Notes under the pieces: generated by a model
The model's database searches: none
What the model was told of the DNA's origin: nothing
The model's input: the letters and a program-made list of their open reading frames with translations, nothing else
Program-made: the position numbers and the translations under genes
Assembly (NCBI GenBank): GCA_963682055.1
Contig: OY821751.1
Coordinates: 2,542,001 to 2,606,000 of the forward strand
DNA: 64,000 nt
Direction of reading: 5' to 3'
From: Primula veris
Lineage: Eukaryota > Streptophyta > Magnoliopsida > Ericales > Primulaceae
Part shown: in pieces, positions 11,720 through 22,225 of the stretch
Position numbering within the stretch: the first letter of the stretch is position 1
How the letters are laid out: the number at the start of each line of letters is the position of its first letter

Positions 11720-12609
11720 AAAATATAAAAATAAAAATTAGTGTCGACGGCTCAACCCATGCAGGAATTTGAAAGTGAAGTTCAATGGGAGAAAGGAATT
11801 TAATAGCCTTATTATTTCATTGGATACGTTACATATTGCCGTCCATGGAGTTAATTCTTGAATTGTTTGCCTTATGTTCACATTAGTTTTTGAAAATTGT
11901 TGTTAAAGTAAGAGTCGCTAAATTTTAGCAATAGTTTAGTAGCAAAAACTGTAACTAAATTTAGCGATACTCATTTTACCATCAGTTTAGCAATAGACGC
12001 TCTGATGGTAAGCTGATATTTTTTTGTAGCATCGTTTGTTGCGCAATTTAGAGCTGAGATAATGACTCCGGACAGGATTGTTTCGGGATTATAAAATACC
12101 CATACGCTTATAATTTCAGGACTATGTACACCTTTTTGGGTCATTTGGAGTTTGGACCGAAAACATAGTCCGGACACAAAAACGTAGTCATAGACATTTT
12201 TTATGGGACCAAATGAACTTCATCTTCAAGACCTTAATACATACCATTTGTTGTAGATCCAACCCCCAATTCAATCCCAAAAGACATACCATCTTTAACT
12301 GGTTAAAATGGCGTTGTTTTAAAAGATTAATATTTTTTTTTCTCATATATATGAATTCACATCATTTTTACCAAAAACTATTGTTACATTACAAATTTTT
12401 ATCTTGAGGTGATATTATCACGCATTATTATAAACTTTTGCATCTAAAAAAGTTGATAGAGGTCAATAAATTAATATAATTGATAAAGTAAGGTCACAAA
12501 TTTATAATTTTGAGCATTAAGGTCACTAAATCGAATTTGTCCAAAAAAATACACGTCATTAAACTGAAATTAACCATATTTGGTGATTACTCATTAGAGC
12601 TTAAAAGGA
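11720..12609. other. intergenic DNA upstream of P450 copy 2
   Basis: Contains a short palindromic stretch around 11900-11995 (gtaagagtcgctaaatttagc and its reversed counterpart) and, from about 12290, spacer sequence related to 4620-5160 beside copy 1 (shared: gttaaaatggcgtt, gatattatcacgcatta against gtcatattatcacacatta). No gene. Confidence 0.45.
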
Positions 12610-12985
12610 GATAATAGGAAATCCCCAGATTAGTTGCAAAATTGAAAAATAATTAATTCGAAATGAAAATAATTGGATATGTTATTACTGATATATAGAG
12701 GGTATGAAATTAGATTAAGCCGGATCAATTCTGAAACCGAAACTATTAGTACATAAGCGTGGTGCAATTGAAAATAAAAGTATCGAACGGAATTCTTTTT
12801 TTTCCGCAATTCTAAAAAAAAAAAAAAAAAATCCATTAATTATCAATCGAAAAAAGTGTATAAATTATTCAATTTGCAAAGAGTAGACGAAATCCATATA
12901 CAGTCCTTAGTTTCATTTCATCTTTCTTTTCGGGTATGTTGTTATGTGGTTAATAGATCAATATGTTTGAAACTTGCAAAGTGAA
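12610..12985. repeat. duplicated spacer segment S, copy 3
   Basis: Related to 5170-5345 and 6256-6640. It lies in the same order as there: P450 upstream region, then S, then REM upstream region and first exon. Confidence 0.75.
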
Positions 12986-12992
12986 TATCATA

Positions 12993-13173
12993 CTCCCTCC
13001 GTACCCAAAATATAGTCTCGTCTCAATTTTTTTATCGTTCCAAATTATAGTCCTATTTACATTGACGAAGTGATAGCAATGCTTAAATTCTCATAGTGTA
13101 TACACTAACATGCTAACCTTTGTTTATAATCCAAAAAAAGTTAAATGAAACTATTCTTTTGGGATTGAGGGAG
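12993..13173. mobile_element. Stowaway-type (Tc1/mariner) MITE
   Basis: A 181-bp element with CTCCCTCCGT at the left end and the inverted GGGATTGAGGGAG at the right end, flanked by TA on both sides (12991-12992, 13174-13175). These ends and the TA duplication are the hallmarks of Stowaway MITEs. It lies between spacer copy 3 and the REM pseudogene upstream region. Confidence 0.8.
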
Positions 13174-15085
13174 TAAATAATTGTAGAAAGGCATAAGTGT
13201 ATACACTAACATGCTAACCTTTTTATCGTTCCAAATTACCCTCATAAATGAGTGACTTTTGGCCTGCCAATCCATCTTTAAATTCTGAATTAGACGATCT
13301 GGCTAAATAATAAAGTACTTGCTCATCAACATTTTCAAGATAGTCACATTTTGTAATTTTCAGCAGAATAATCTGGTAAGCAGCCTGAATATATATAGCA
13401 TCTAATGTTCATTTATCTGATCATATATTATATTACTAGTAATGATTATCCATGCGTTGCGTGTGCGACGTGTGGTTTATATATATGATCCGGGTAAATA
13501 AAATTTTAAAAAGTATATTGATTGAATGAATATATTAAATTAGAAATGATGAGTAATATAATGTTTTTGTTATACAAAATACACGTAAAACGATTTTGTT
13601 TGGTATATAATTATTGTTTTGAAAAGATAATGATTTTTGTGTGTTTTTTATATTTTTAATTGAATAAATGTAAATGAGTAATTAAAAATTACCAAAATTT
13701 GGCAGTTTCGCTTTTTTCTTGTGTTGGTTTATTTATATAGTATGATATATGCATTTGTATACACCCCTGCATAGATTATAAGCATAAAGATATAAATGTA
13801 AAATGTATATAGTTTTACAATGATAAGACAGGGTCATCATTAGTAGATTCACCCTTAATTAGTATTTAGTATAACCTTTATTAGTACAACCTCTATACAA
13901 TAATTATGAATACATATATTAACTGGTACGCATGATCCGAAGACTGATTCAGTTGATGTTTGTTGCCAGAAAATCCCAAGAAAGTTCATAGAAAAACAAG
14001 AGGATAATTTTCGTGATTTCGTACTTCTTAAAATTCCAAGTGGTGCAGTATGGCAAGTAAAGTTGAATAATTCGAACGGAGATGTTTGGTTATGCAATGG
14101 CTGGAATAAGTTTGCCGACTACTACTCGGTACGCCCTGGGTATCTTTTGGTATTCAAATACAAAGGAAACTCCACTTTCAATGTCATCATATTTGATGAA
14201 GGTGCCTCCGAGATAAAATATCCTTTAAATGTGGTTGATGATGTGCCACAAAATACCAAAAATATGAGTAACATGACAGCCTCTGTGATACAAAAAATTC
14301 AAGAAGATGAATCTGTCGACATTATGGAAGATTCTCCGAAAATGGCGTTTCAAACCAACATGTGAAGATATAAGTAAGGGATTTTAGAGTGCCTATTTGG
14401 TTGTCATTGTTAAGCTCCAAATTTCTATTTTTTCGTTCTTTAACAAGTTGTACCGTTTATGGTTGATAATCTAAAAGAAGATGATGTTTGTTGCTCTGGA
14501 CCCAAAAAAAAATTGCAAACAAGCTAGATTTTTTTACTTAACATGTATAAGACAGTCTAAATTCGTTTAAAGCCTAAAAGGCTAATTGTTTTGATCGCTA
14601 ATTCATGCAGAAGACAATAGCAAAGGCACCTTAGATGCAAGCGGAAAACTAGAAGCCTTTCAAAGAGCTAAAGCTTTTAAGTCGAGAAAACCTTCCTTCA
14701 TAGTTTGTATGAGATCATAATATATTTCTGGCAAAGCTGGTTGGGTAATTAAGCTGTCAAGTTTTATTACTTTTTTTACTTTTTTTCTTTTCATTTTCTT
14801 AAATTCTAAGAATAATTTGTCTTTGAAATATATATGCAGTATATAGAAGCAGCATTTGTGAGGAAGCATTTTCGCCAAGTCGATAGTAATGTTGTATTGC
14901 AGGTTTCGTGTGAGAGGACATGGTCTGCGAGGTATACTTTTCAAAAGGGAACAACAAGATGCAGATTGTTCGCGAAAATGTTCAGAATAGATAACGGTTT
15001 AAAAGTTGGAAATGTTTGTGTTTTTGAATTGATTGACCATGTTAAGCCTCGGCTGAATGTCAATATTTTTCGAGGCACTAAAATA

Positions 15086-16625
15086 TGTTGGAAAAAATGT
15101 TGGAAAACATGTATTAAACATGGTTGTTCCAAGCGGTCAGGGACCATCTTTGAGTCATTATTCGATGCGACAAATCAGATTTTCTGAAGCCGTACTCAAA
15201 GCGTTTGAGTAGCTCGTACGACGAGATTCGCAACGGTATATCGCATGACCTATTCGGAGGAAGGGTGTGAATGATAATTGGACTCGAAGATTGGTACTCG
15301 AAATATGGAATAAAACGAAATCTGGAAAATGGAAAAGAAAGTGGGATTAAATCATGAGGGTTATCCCACATTGTAAAATCAAGAGTGATTTTTACACTAT
15401 ATATACAAGTCCATCACATGTACTTGTTAAACTAATGAAGTCCACATACCCATGAGTGGGTTAGTGTGTACCACACATGCGTGCACTCGCTCGGGTCTCG
15501 GGACGCGGGACCGCGGGATTTGGGAAATGTCTTGGGTCTTGTACTAAACTGAAAAAGGGACTTTTGTATATTTACAAGAGAAGTCCCTAGAGTTCTAGAA
15601 AGTAGAATTAAATTACCAGAGTTCTAGAAAGTAGAATTAAATTACCACATTAATTATGCGGTTTCAGAATTCCTCTATAAAGAGGCAGCCTTCCCCTCAC
15701 AATAACACACACGAAAATCTCTCTAAAACAGCATTCTCTATTTTTTTTTTCCATAGCATTTTAGAACTAGAGAGAAAAAGGGACTTTTGTATATTTACAA
15801 GAGAAGTCCCTAGAGTTCTAGAAAGTAGAATTAAATTACCACATTAATTCTGCGGTTTCAGAATTCCTCTATAAAGAGGCAGCCTTCCCCTCACAATAAC
15901 ACACACGAAAATCTCTCTAAAACAGCATTCTCTATTTTTTTTTTTTCCATAGCATTTTAGAACTAGAGAGAACCACACAACAACAGCTCGACCTTGACTC
16001 GTCGCCAGTTTTCGGCGAGTCATCTGAGACGTTGTACTTTGAGATCGAAACGCCAACGCAACCAGAAACATCAAGGTGGTTGGGCGAATATCGGTTAAGG
16101 ACATACTGTTAAACAGTAGCCTCGTCTTTTAATTCTGTCCAATTTAATTTCTTTTAATTCTGTCCATTTCAATTATGTTATTTAAAATTCAGCAATTTAC
16201 ATTTCTGTATTTTTTATTTGAGTATTTTAATTTGTTGTCCTTAGCTGTAGCTTTTAATTCTGTTTGTACATTTTTGTAATTTCTTTAAAGTTCTGTTTTT
16301 TGCTGTAATTTCAATTCTGTAATTTAATTCAGTAATTAGAATAGTTTCAATTCAGTCCTGTAATTTTAATTTCAAACAGAACAGTCCGGCTGTTAAGTTT
16401 ATACTTTCCGGTCCGGCAGTTTCTATTTATTGCAATTCAGTACATCAGATTATTAATTAATAATAATCTGAATAACGTTTGTTTTATTTACTATTCAGTA
16501 TCTACATGTTGTAATCGTTAATTTCTATTCCAATTCGAAATTAATAAAGATTACACTGGTTTTTGTTTATTCTTGTTTAGTCATTTAATTATTGTTAATT
16601 GTTATTTCGTACACGGAAACCAACA
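15086..16625. mobile_element. solo LTR with 5-bp target duplication
   Basis: The segment begins TGTTGG and ends CCAACA, the short inverted ends of an LTR, and is flanked on both sides by AAATA (15081-15085 and 16626-16630). No internal retrotransposon sequence or second LTR is present, so this 1,540-bp unit is a solo LTR, the usual product of recombination between two LTRs. It carries promoter-like sequence: ctataaa TATA boxes at 15674-15680 and again 194 bases later, each followed by a CA-rich leader. It lies in the last coding exon of the REM pseudogene. The parent family was not identified. Confidence 0.88.
15552..15973. repeat. tandem duplication of the LTR core promoter
   Basis: The block starting aaaaagggacttttgtata at 15552 is repeated from 15775 (223-base offset), each copy holding one TATA box and leader. 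The first copy also carries a 29-base unit twice in a row (15589-15617, 15618-15646) that the second copy has once. Slippage or unequal exchange inside the LTR explains both. Confidence 0.9.
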
Positions 16626-16636
16626 AAATAGATTGA

Positions 16637-17366
16637 ACTGCATTTTGTTTTCGAGATTATGTAATAGGACTTTAATTAACATGCGAGTTTTTCGTTAATT
16701 CGTTGTACTTATATGTTTTCTTTCAGCTCAAAAGCACTTAGAGACTTTTCTTATCTGCTCTTTGTTGGTTCTATATATGCGTACTATTCTTGTCTAAGCT
16801 ATAAATTTTGAATTACGTAAGTACGAAACACCAAGGTGAATAATTGAAGTAAAAACACATGAAAGTACGTTCTATATTGTAAAACAAGGAACAAACTAAA
16901 CTTTGGAAAGGAATAGAAAAGTTGAGCCTGTGATGTTTATAACCCTATATGGTTTCGTCTCTGCTTTCTCGCATAATTATGTGCGCGCGCCGAAGTTTCC
17001 GGTTCAGCTATACGCCTATATGTACTCTTGAAACATAAATAAACTTATGCATGTACAAAAGATCAAATAATGACTCACATAATATTATTTATTTCCAATA
17101 ACCATTACATGTTTTTTTTTTCCTTTTAAAAAACTCACTATTTACGCTTTCGGTCCAAAATATCGTGCTTTTTACGCTTTTAGACCTAATAGCGCGTTTT
17201 TTGCGCAATTCCACTCAAATAGCGTTTTAGCGTATGCATTCTTTTTTCCGAAAACCGCTATGTCGCACATCATAGCACACTTTTTAAAACACTGGAACAT
17301 ACAAGACATATATACATTTCAAGATTTCAAGCTATAAAGTATCCTTTAAATTGGTATGCCCGGAGC
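16637..17366. other. intergenic DNA after the REM pseudogene
   Basis: Former 3' region of the REM copy. The stretch 17105-17295 is a diverged fragment of the repeat described at 23547-24180 (words such as tttttaaaa, ctatttacgct, aatagcgcg.tttt, aaatagcgtttt). No gene. Confidence 0.5.
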
Positions 17367-18143
17367 CAGGAGCGGATCCAGAATTTTATATTTGAAGGGC
17401 ACAATTTCAATATGAATCAATCAGATAGTTAAATCGAGTAAAATATATATAACACAAAAAAAACGAATAACATACACACACAAAAACGAACAAATCAGAT
17501 AGTTAAATATAACATACATACACTACATTTACAACCGCTTACAAATAAAAAGAGAATAAAAATTTTCTGAATACTTTTGTTAAATATTCATAAGTTTGAT
17601 TTTTATCCCCACACATAGCCTCGTATCACCAACAATATATTTATATGAAGCTTATTGTTTAGTCTCTGCAAAATCGTAAAAATTAGATTTTTAATTTTTT
17701 TTGAATATAAATAAAAAAAATTCAAACAATTGAACAATATACTTTGCACAAATAAAAATAAAATTGATAATATTAAAGAAAATCATCAAATTTCAGCATA
17801 TCTTCAATAATAAATTAAAGAATAAACCATAAATTACTTGATGACGCAATAACTCTTGAGCTAGACGGAGAGGAAAGCCGAAACGGAGACATATGGTGGG
17901 CAAAATATGTGAGAGGTAAATTTCTATTAGTACTATTACTATAGCCGTGGAAAGTTTTATAATTAGTCACTTCTATATGATGTTTTAGAGAGAGAATACA
18001 TAATGGTTTTTTTTTTCCAGTTTATATACTAAACTTTTATATTTAATTAATTATATATTATCACAGGGACATATTCGTAATTTCACAGAGTAAAAATTTG
18101 GGAGGCACGTGACTCCCCATGCGCCTAGCTGTATCCGCCTCTG
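17367..18143. mobile_element. non-autonomous hAT-type element, 777 bp
   Basis: Left end CAGGAGCGGATCCAG, right end reading CAGAGGCGGATACAG in reverse (12 of 15 match). The 8-bp sequence CCCGGAGC flanks both sides exactly (17359-17366, 18144-18151). Eight-base duplications and CAG...CTG ends are characteristic of hAT transposons. No transposase frame is present. Confidence 0.85.
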
Positions 18144-18151
18144 CCCGGAGC

Positions 18152-19281
18152 TTCTCATTCATTTTTTAACCAAAACATAATTTTTTGTGTTTAAACCTTG
18201 ACAAGATTAATATTGGTTTACTTCTTTCTTTATGATCTTACAAACTGAAATGATAATATTACTGATTTTTTATCTACACTGGTACCCAAAAACAAACAGG
18301 TGGATTTTTTATCTTTATTTCAACAAAGGGTATTTATCAGTATCCCAAAACACGAAAGTGTAGCTTTCCGAAAAAATGTAAAACGCATACTCTTTTTTAT
18401 CTTTTCAGCAAAACGTTGTTTTTTCTATACAAATAAAAAAAATGAGCTTAACTAACCAATGTAGTGTATACCTACCCAAAAAAGTTATCCAAAAATATTA
18501 CTAGCTGATACGGCGGGTTATATGTACCAATCATTTTTGTTTTGATATTAAAATTATATTTTTATTTAATTCATAATTAGTACATGTAGTCCGTCACGTA
18601 TGTTTTTGAGTAATATTTTTAGAAGGATAACATTTGAACATTGCATGCCAAAAAAGCTGTTACTCCATAGATATTCCACTAATCATCGACACAAGGAGTA
18701 ATAAATAAGTGTCTTGAACTAGTTGGACACTAACTCAGAATAATCATGATTCGAACTATTTATATACATTATATCTATTTAAAATAATCCAATTTTTCAT
18801 TTAAAACTCAACAAAATAAAAACATAAAGTAGGGAAAAACTATTCAGGATCATTATACATATATATACATCTTTATATATATAATTTTCAAATAATTCTC
18901 TATATACATAATTTTCAAAAAAAATCTCTATATATACATCAATATCTTTCATCTACCGCTTAGTTTATTTATTTATTTTGAAAGCTATATATGTTTTTTT
19001 TTATTAGTTAAGTTTTAAATGAACATTGAATTATTTTGAATAGATATAATGTATATAAAGATTTTGAGTCATGATGACTCTGAGTTACATACCCCACTTC
19101 CATCGTAAAACGATAAGTTTAACCTAGTTCCAACTTTCAACAATAAATGAAGTGCCTTTTGGCTTACCCACCCATGCATTGACGTTAATGAACACTTTTT
19201 ACAATAAAAATACTAAAAATCCTTCCATCTACCACAAAAGATTATACTTTTGAAAGAAAGCACGGTGGATCAAGTTACTCA
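18152..19281. other. intergenic DNA upstream of the intact REM gene
   Basis: AT-rich, with short tandem pieces around 18845-18950 (catatatatacatctttatatatataattttcaa and variants). The last part (19137-19172, aataaatgaagtgccttttggctta) still resembles the upstream regions of the other REM copies, which marks it as the conserved promoter-proximal piece. Confidence 0.5.
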
Positions 19282-21280
19282 ATGAAGCCAAATCATTTTT
19301 TCAAGATAATTACGTTTTGTAATATTCAGCAAAATAAACTGGTAAGCCCTTGTAGCATCTATATAAATGGTTATAAATTGCCCATATACTCATTTACTCA
19401 TGTGTAAATATAGTACATATTTACATATAGAAATCAGCTTTCATTTTTTGTCTACACTTAATTGAGGCTCTTAAGATATCAATATAGTGTGTCAATCCAG
19501 ATGATGCTACATTTTTACAGCAAAAAAAATAAAAAACTACAGATAATCAGCATTTAGATTTAGCAACAGCGTGTAAGCGAAAAAAACAAGTCGAAGCTTG
19601 TTTTTCTTGATAGTTTTTCTTGAACAAAATTTGATGAAAGGTATATTTTTTAATGAATATATTTTTTGCCTTGTTGTTTGTAAGCAAAAGGTGTTATATA
19701 TCTCAAAGAGAATTCTTTTTAATTTTCAGTTTTCACAAAAAAGGTACATTTGTTTAGTTTACTTTACAGTAGGATACTGGGGTGTAAAGAGATTCACACT
19801 TTATCATTATAACCTCTATAAATATGCATATATACCTGTTATATTATATGCAAAACTTATGGAAAGATTGAAAAAGTGATCTAAAAGTTAAGTCGTATAT
19901 TTCATGATAACTGATCTTGGTTGATTTTGGAATTTTGCTAGGAAATACCAAGAAAATTTATAAAGGAGCAAGGGGATAATTTTCATGATTTTGTACTTCT
20001 CAAAATTCCAAATGGTGCGGTATGGCTTATAGAATTGGAAAAATCAAGCGGAGACGTTTGGTTATGCAATGGTTGGAAAAGATTCGTAGACTACTACTCT
20101 ATACACCCTGGGCATCTCTTGGTATTTAAGTACAAAGGATATTCCAATTTTAATGTGATCATATTAGATATGAGTGCCACGGAGATAGATTATCCTTTCA
20201 GTGCTGATCCTCTTCGACAAAACATTAAAAATGTAAATCCGAAACCATATATAAAAGAAGAATTTGATGAAGATGCATCTGTTCAACTTTCAGAGGATTC
20301 TTCGATTAATGATAGTTCAAAACCAACACAGAAGGTCAAAAGTAAACGATATTAGCTAAAATGCAGCAGTCCTGCTACAATTTTTAGGCTTTGGTTTTAT
20401 ATTTATGCCCGTCTGCCGTAGTACAAAAGAATTTTATATTTTGTTAGCCGTGTAATTTGTAAAAGTATACTTTTCAGAAAAATTAGTTACAAGTATTATA
20501 GCGTGTTTGGCGAAATTGAATAAAGTACGGAAGTAGTGAAAATTTTTTGACAGTGTAAAACAGCTGAAGAGGTTTCTTTTCAAGTATTTACTTCTCTGAG
20601 AAAATAAGCATTACTATCCCTATATTCTTCCAGAAAAGTAAATTTTCTATCTCAAAATTTATCATTAAGTATATTTTTGAACGTTACGCCGAACAAACAA
20701 TACTTAAAAGTGAAAAATAAGCAGAAGTGTACTACTGGTTACTAACCAAACAAACCCCGTGCCTTTTCTTTCTCTTTCGTTTTGCTGATAAAATAAACTT
20801 TTTTTCAGTAGATCGTGGCGAAGGAACTTCAGCCACCACAAGAGGGTCTTTAGGAGCACTTCAAAGAGCTCAAGCTTATAAGTCGAATAAACCTTTCTTC
20901 ATAGTTCGTATGAGTAAAACCTATGTTACTGGCACAAATGGTGTTGTAAGCATTTAATCTTTCTTAATCCTTTTACTAATTCTATCTAATTATCAAGAAA
21001 TTTCAAGTTGTAATTCATATACACCACTATGCAGAGTGTACCATCATCATTTGCAAAGACGTATATCAGCAAGGATGGTATAAATTTCGTATTGAGTGTT
21101 TTGGGTATGAGAAAATGGTCTGCGAGGTGCACTTATGAAAAGGGAAGAACAAAATGCAGGATTTATCTGAGATCATTTCCAAAGGATAACGGTGTAGGAG
21201 TTGGCGATGTTTGTGTTTTTGAATTGATTGACCATGTTGATCCTCAACTGAAGGTCATAATATTTCGAACAGACAAATGA
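19282..21280 (+). CDS. REM-type transcription factor with two B3 domains
   Basis: Four exons joined in frame by GT-AG introns: 19282-19341 (phase 0), 19942-20341 (phase 1), 20809-20945 (phase 0), 21035-21280; 280 residues. Exon 1 is MKPNHFFKIITFCNIQQNKL and flows into EIPRKFIKEQGDNF of exon 2, the usual split in VRN1-like REM genes. B3 domain 1 spans about residues 5-100 (PNGAVW..., DVWLCNGWKRFVDYYS, GHLLVFKYKG); a polar acidic linker follows; B3 domain 2 spans about 182-277 (PFFIVRM, WSARCTYEKGRTKCR, GDVCVFELID). Known for the family: nuclear DNA-binding proteins, several acting in reproductive development or vernalisation; the target of this one is unknown. Intron 2 holds a MITE. It lies tail to tail with the next REM gene and is the intact relative of the pseudogene at 13331. 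Confidence 0.9.
20500..20759. mobile_element. hAT-like MITE in REM intron 2
   Basis: Left end gcgtgtttggcgaaat and right end taaccaaacaaacccc form an imperfect inverted pair of the common plant ...TGTTTGG.../...CCAAACA type. No target duplication was confirmed, so the boundaries are approximate. Confidence 0.5.
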
Positions 21281-22225
21281 TTAAGGGTGCGTTCTAGGCG
21301 TTTATCAACTTTTTGGAGCTATGGAAAATTAATCTCCAGATGCATAATTTGGATAATTGACCTTTCGGATGTACTGATATATGTTTGCTTTTTGGCTGAA
21401 ATGTGTTGGAAACCTTTCTTAATCTCATTTTTGGGGTTCTCTGTGAAATACTATGAGTTATCTTAAATTCTAGTATTATGCAGGCATGAATTGTTGAGGA
21501 GCGCATAGGTCAGGTAAATGTCGAGGTGATTCTAAAAATTAGGACAAGAAACATGATTTACCGAAAAGAATAGAGAACTCGGGTATGTGAAAATTGATGG
21601 CAATATATTGCATCATCTTGCTCCTGCATAAACTTGTCATCTGTCACAGCATCAAGTCCATCTATATTCAAATTAGCAAAACATTTTATGAAATAAAAGT
21701 CGTCATCTTCTCAGGTTGTGCTTTTTTGCCGAAAGTCCTACATTTTAAACTATACAGTACGGTTTTTCTGCATTTCATCTACTGTTCATCTTTCAGGAAA
21801 TTAATAACATCGAACTTAATAATGAGGCTAAGCGCTTACTGAGTAAATAATAAGTTTACTGGAGCACAACTGCGTAAGCATATACATAAGCAGAGATGCT
21901 TGGCAGTGTTAATATCCGTTTATTGTAAAAGTACATTAAGAAAAATTATAGAAAGTGAAACTTGTACTAATTGTTGATAATCCAGCACTACAAGACCATA
22001 AAAGTACAGTAAATTCATTTCACCAAATACACCTAGTTACAATGAGTTCACTTCATTACCTATCAAACAAATAAATGACCTTTTACTCGTAAGATATTAC
22101 CAAATAAGCTCTTAATACAAAAAACTACAGTGAATAGCTGAGTATCAATTATTGAAAACTAAGAATAAAGTATAAAACTCCAGTCTCCAAATGACTTGCT
22201 ACATTTTAAGTATGCAAATCGCTTG
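21281..22225. other. shared 3' region of two convergent REM genes
   Basis: The two intact REM genes end here from opposite sides, 945 bp apart. No gene, RNA gene or clear transposon is seen; both 3' UTRs should lie in it. Confidence 0.6.

Larger units (their letters stand above)
13331..16636 (+). pseudogene. REM/B3 gene copy with several lesions, interrupted by a solo LTR
   Basis: Compared with the intact gene at 19282, all four exons can be placed: exon 1 about 13331-13375, exon 2 13970 to about 14373, exon 3 14611-14744, exon 4 14840-15085 with its last codons at 16631-16636. Exons 2 and 4 still code for good B3 domains (DVWLCNGW...; WSARYTFQKGTTRCRL). Lesions seen: exon 1 has no ATG and its frame is closed by a stop a few codons upstream; exon 2 ends in TGA (14363-14365) before the donor; exon 3 has TAA (14718-14720) where the intact gene has a sense codon; an LTR is inserted five codons from the old end of exon 4. 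REM proteins are nuclear DNA-binding factors with tandem B3 domains. A short one-domain product from an internal start is possible but unproven. Confidence 0.85.

Noticed and set aside
15844..16104. 86-codon minus-strand frame inside the solo LTR
   Set aside because: No resemblance to a known protein and it lies within a non-coding LTR.
19598..19879. 93-codon frame before REM exon 2, first taken as its exon 1
   Set aside because: It has no ATG, and its donor phase does not fit exon 2; the exon at 19282-19341 fits in sequence and phase.
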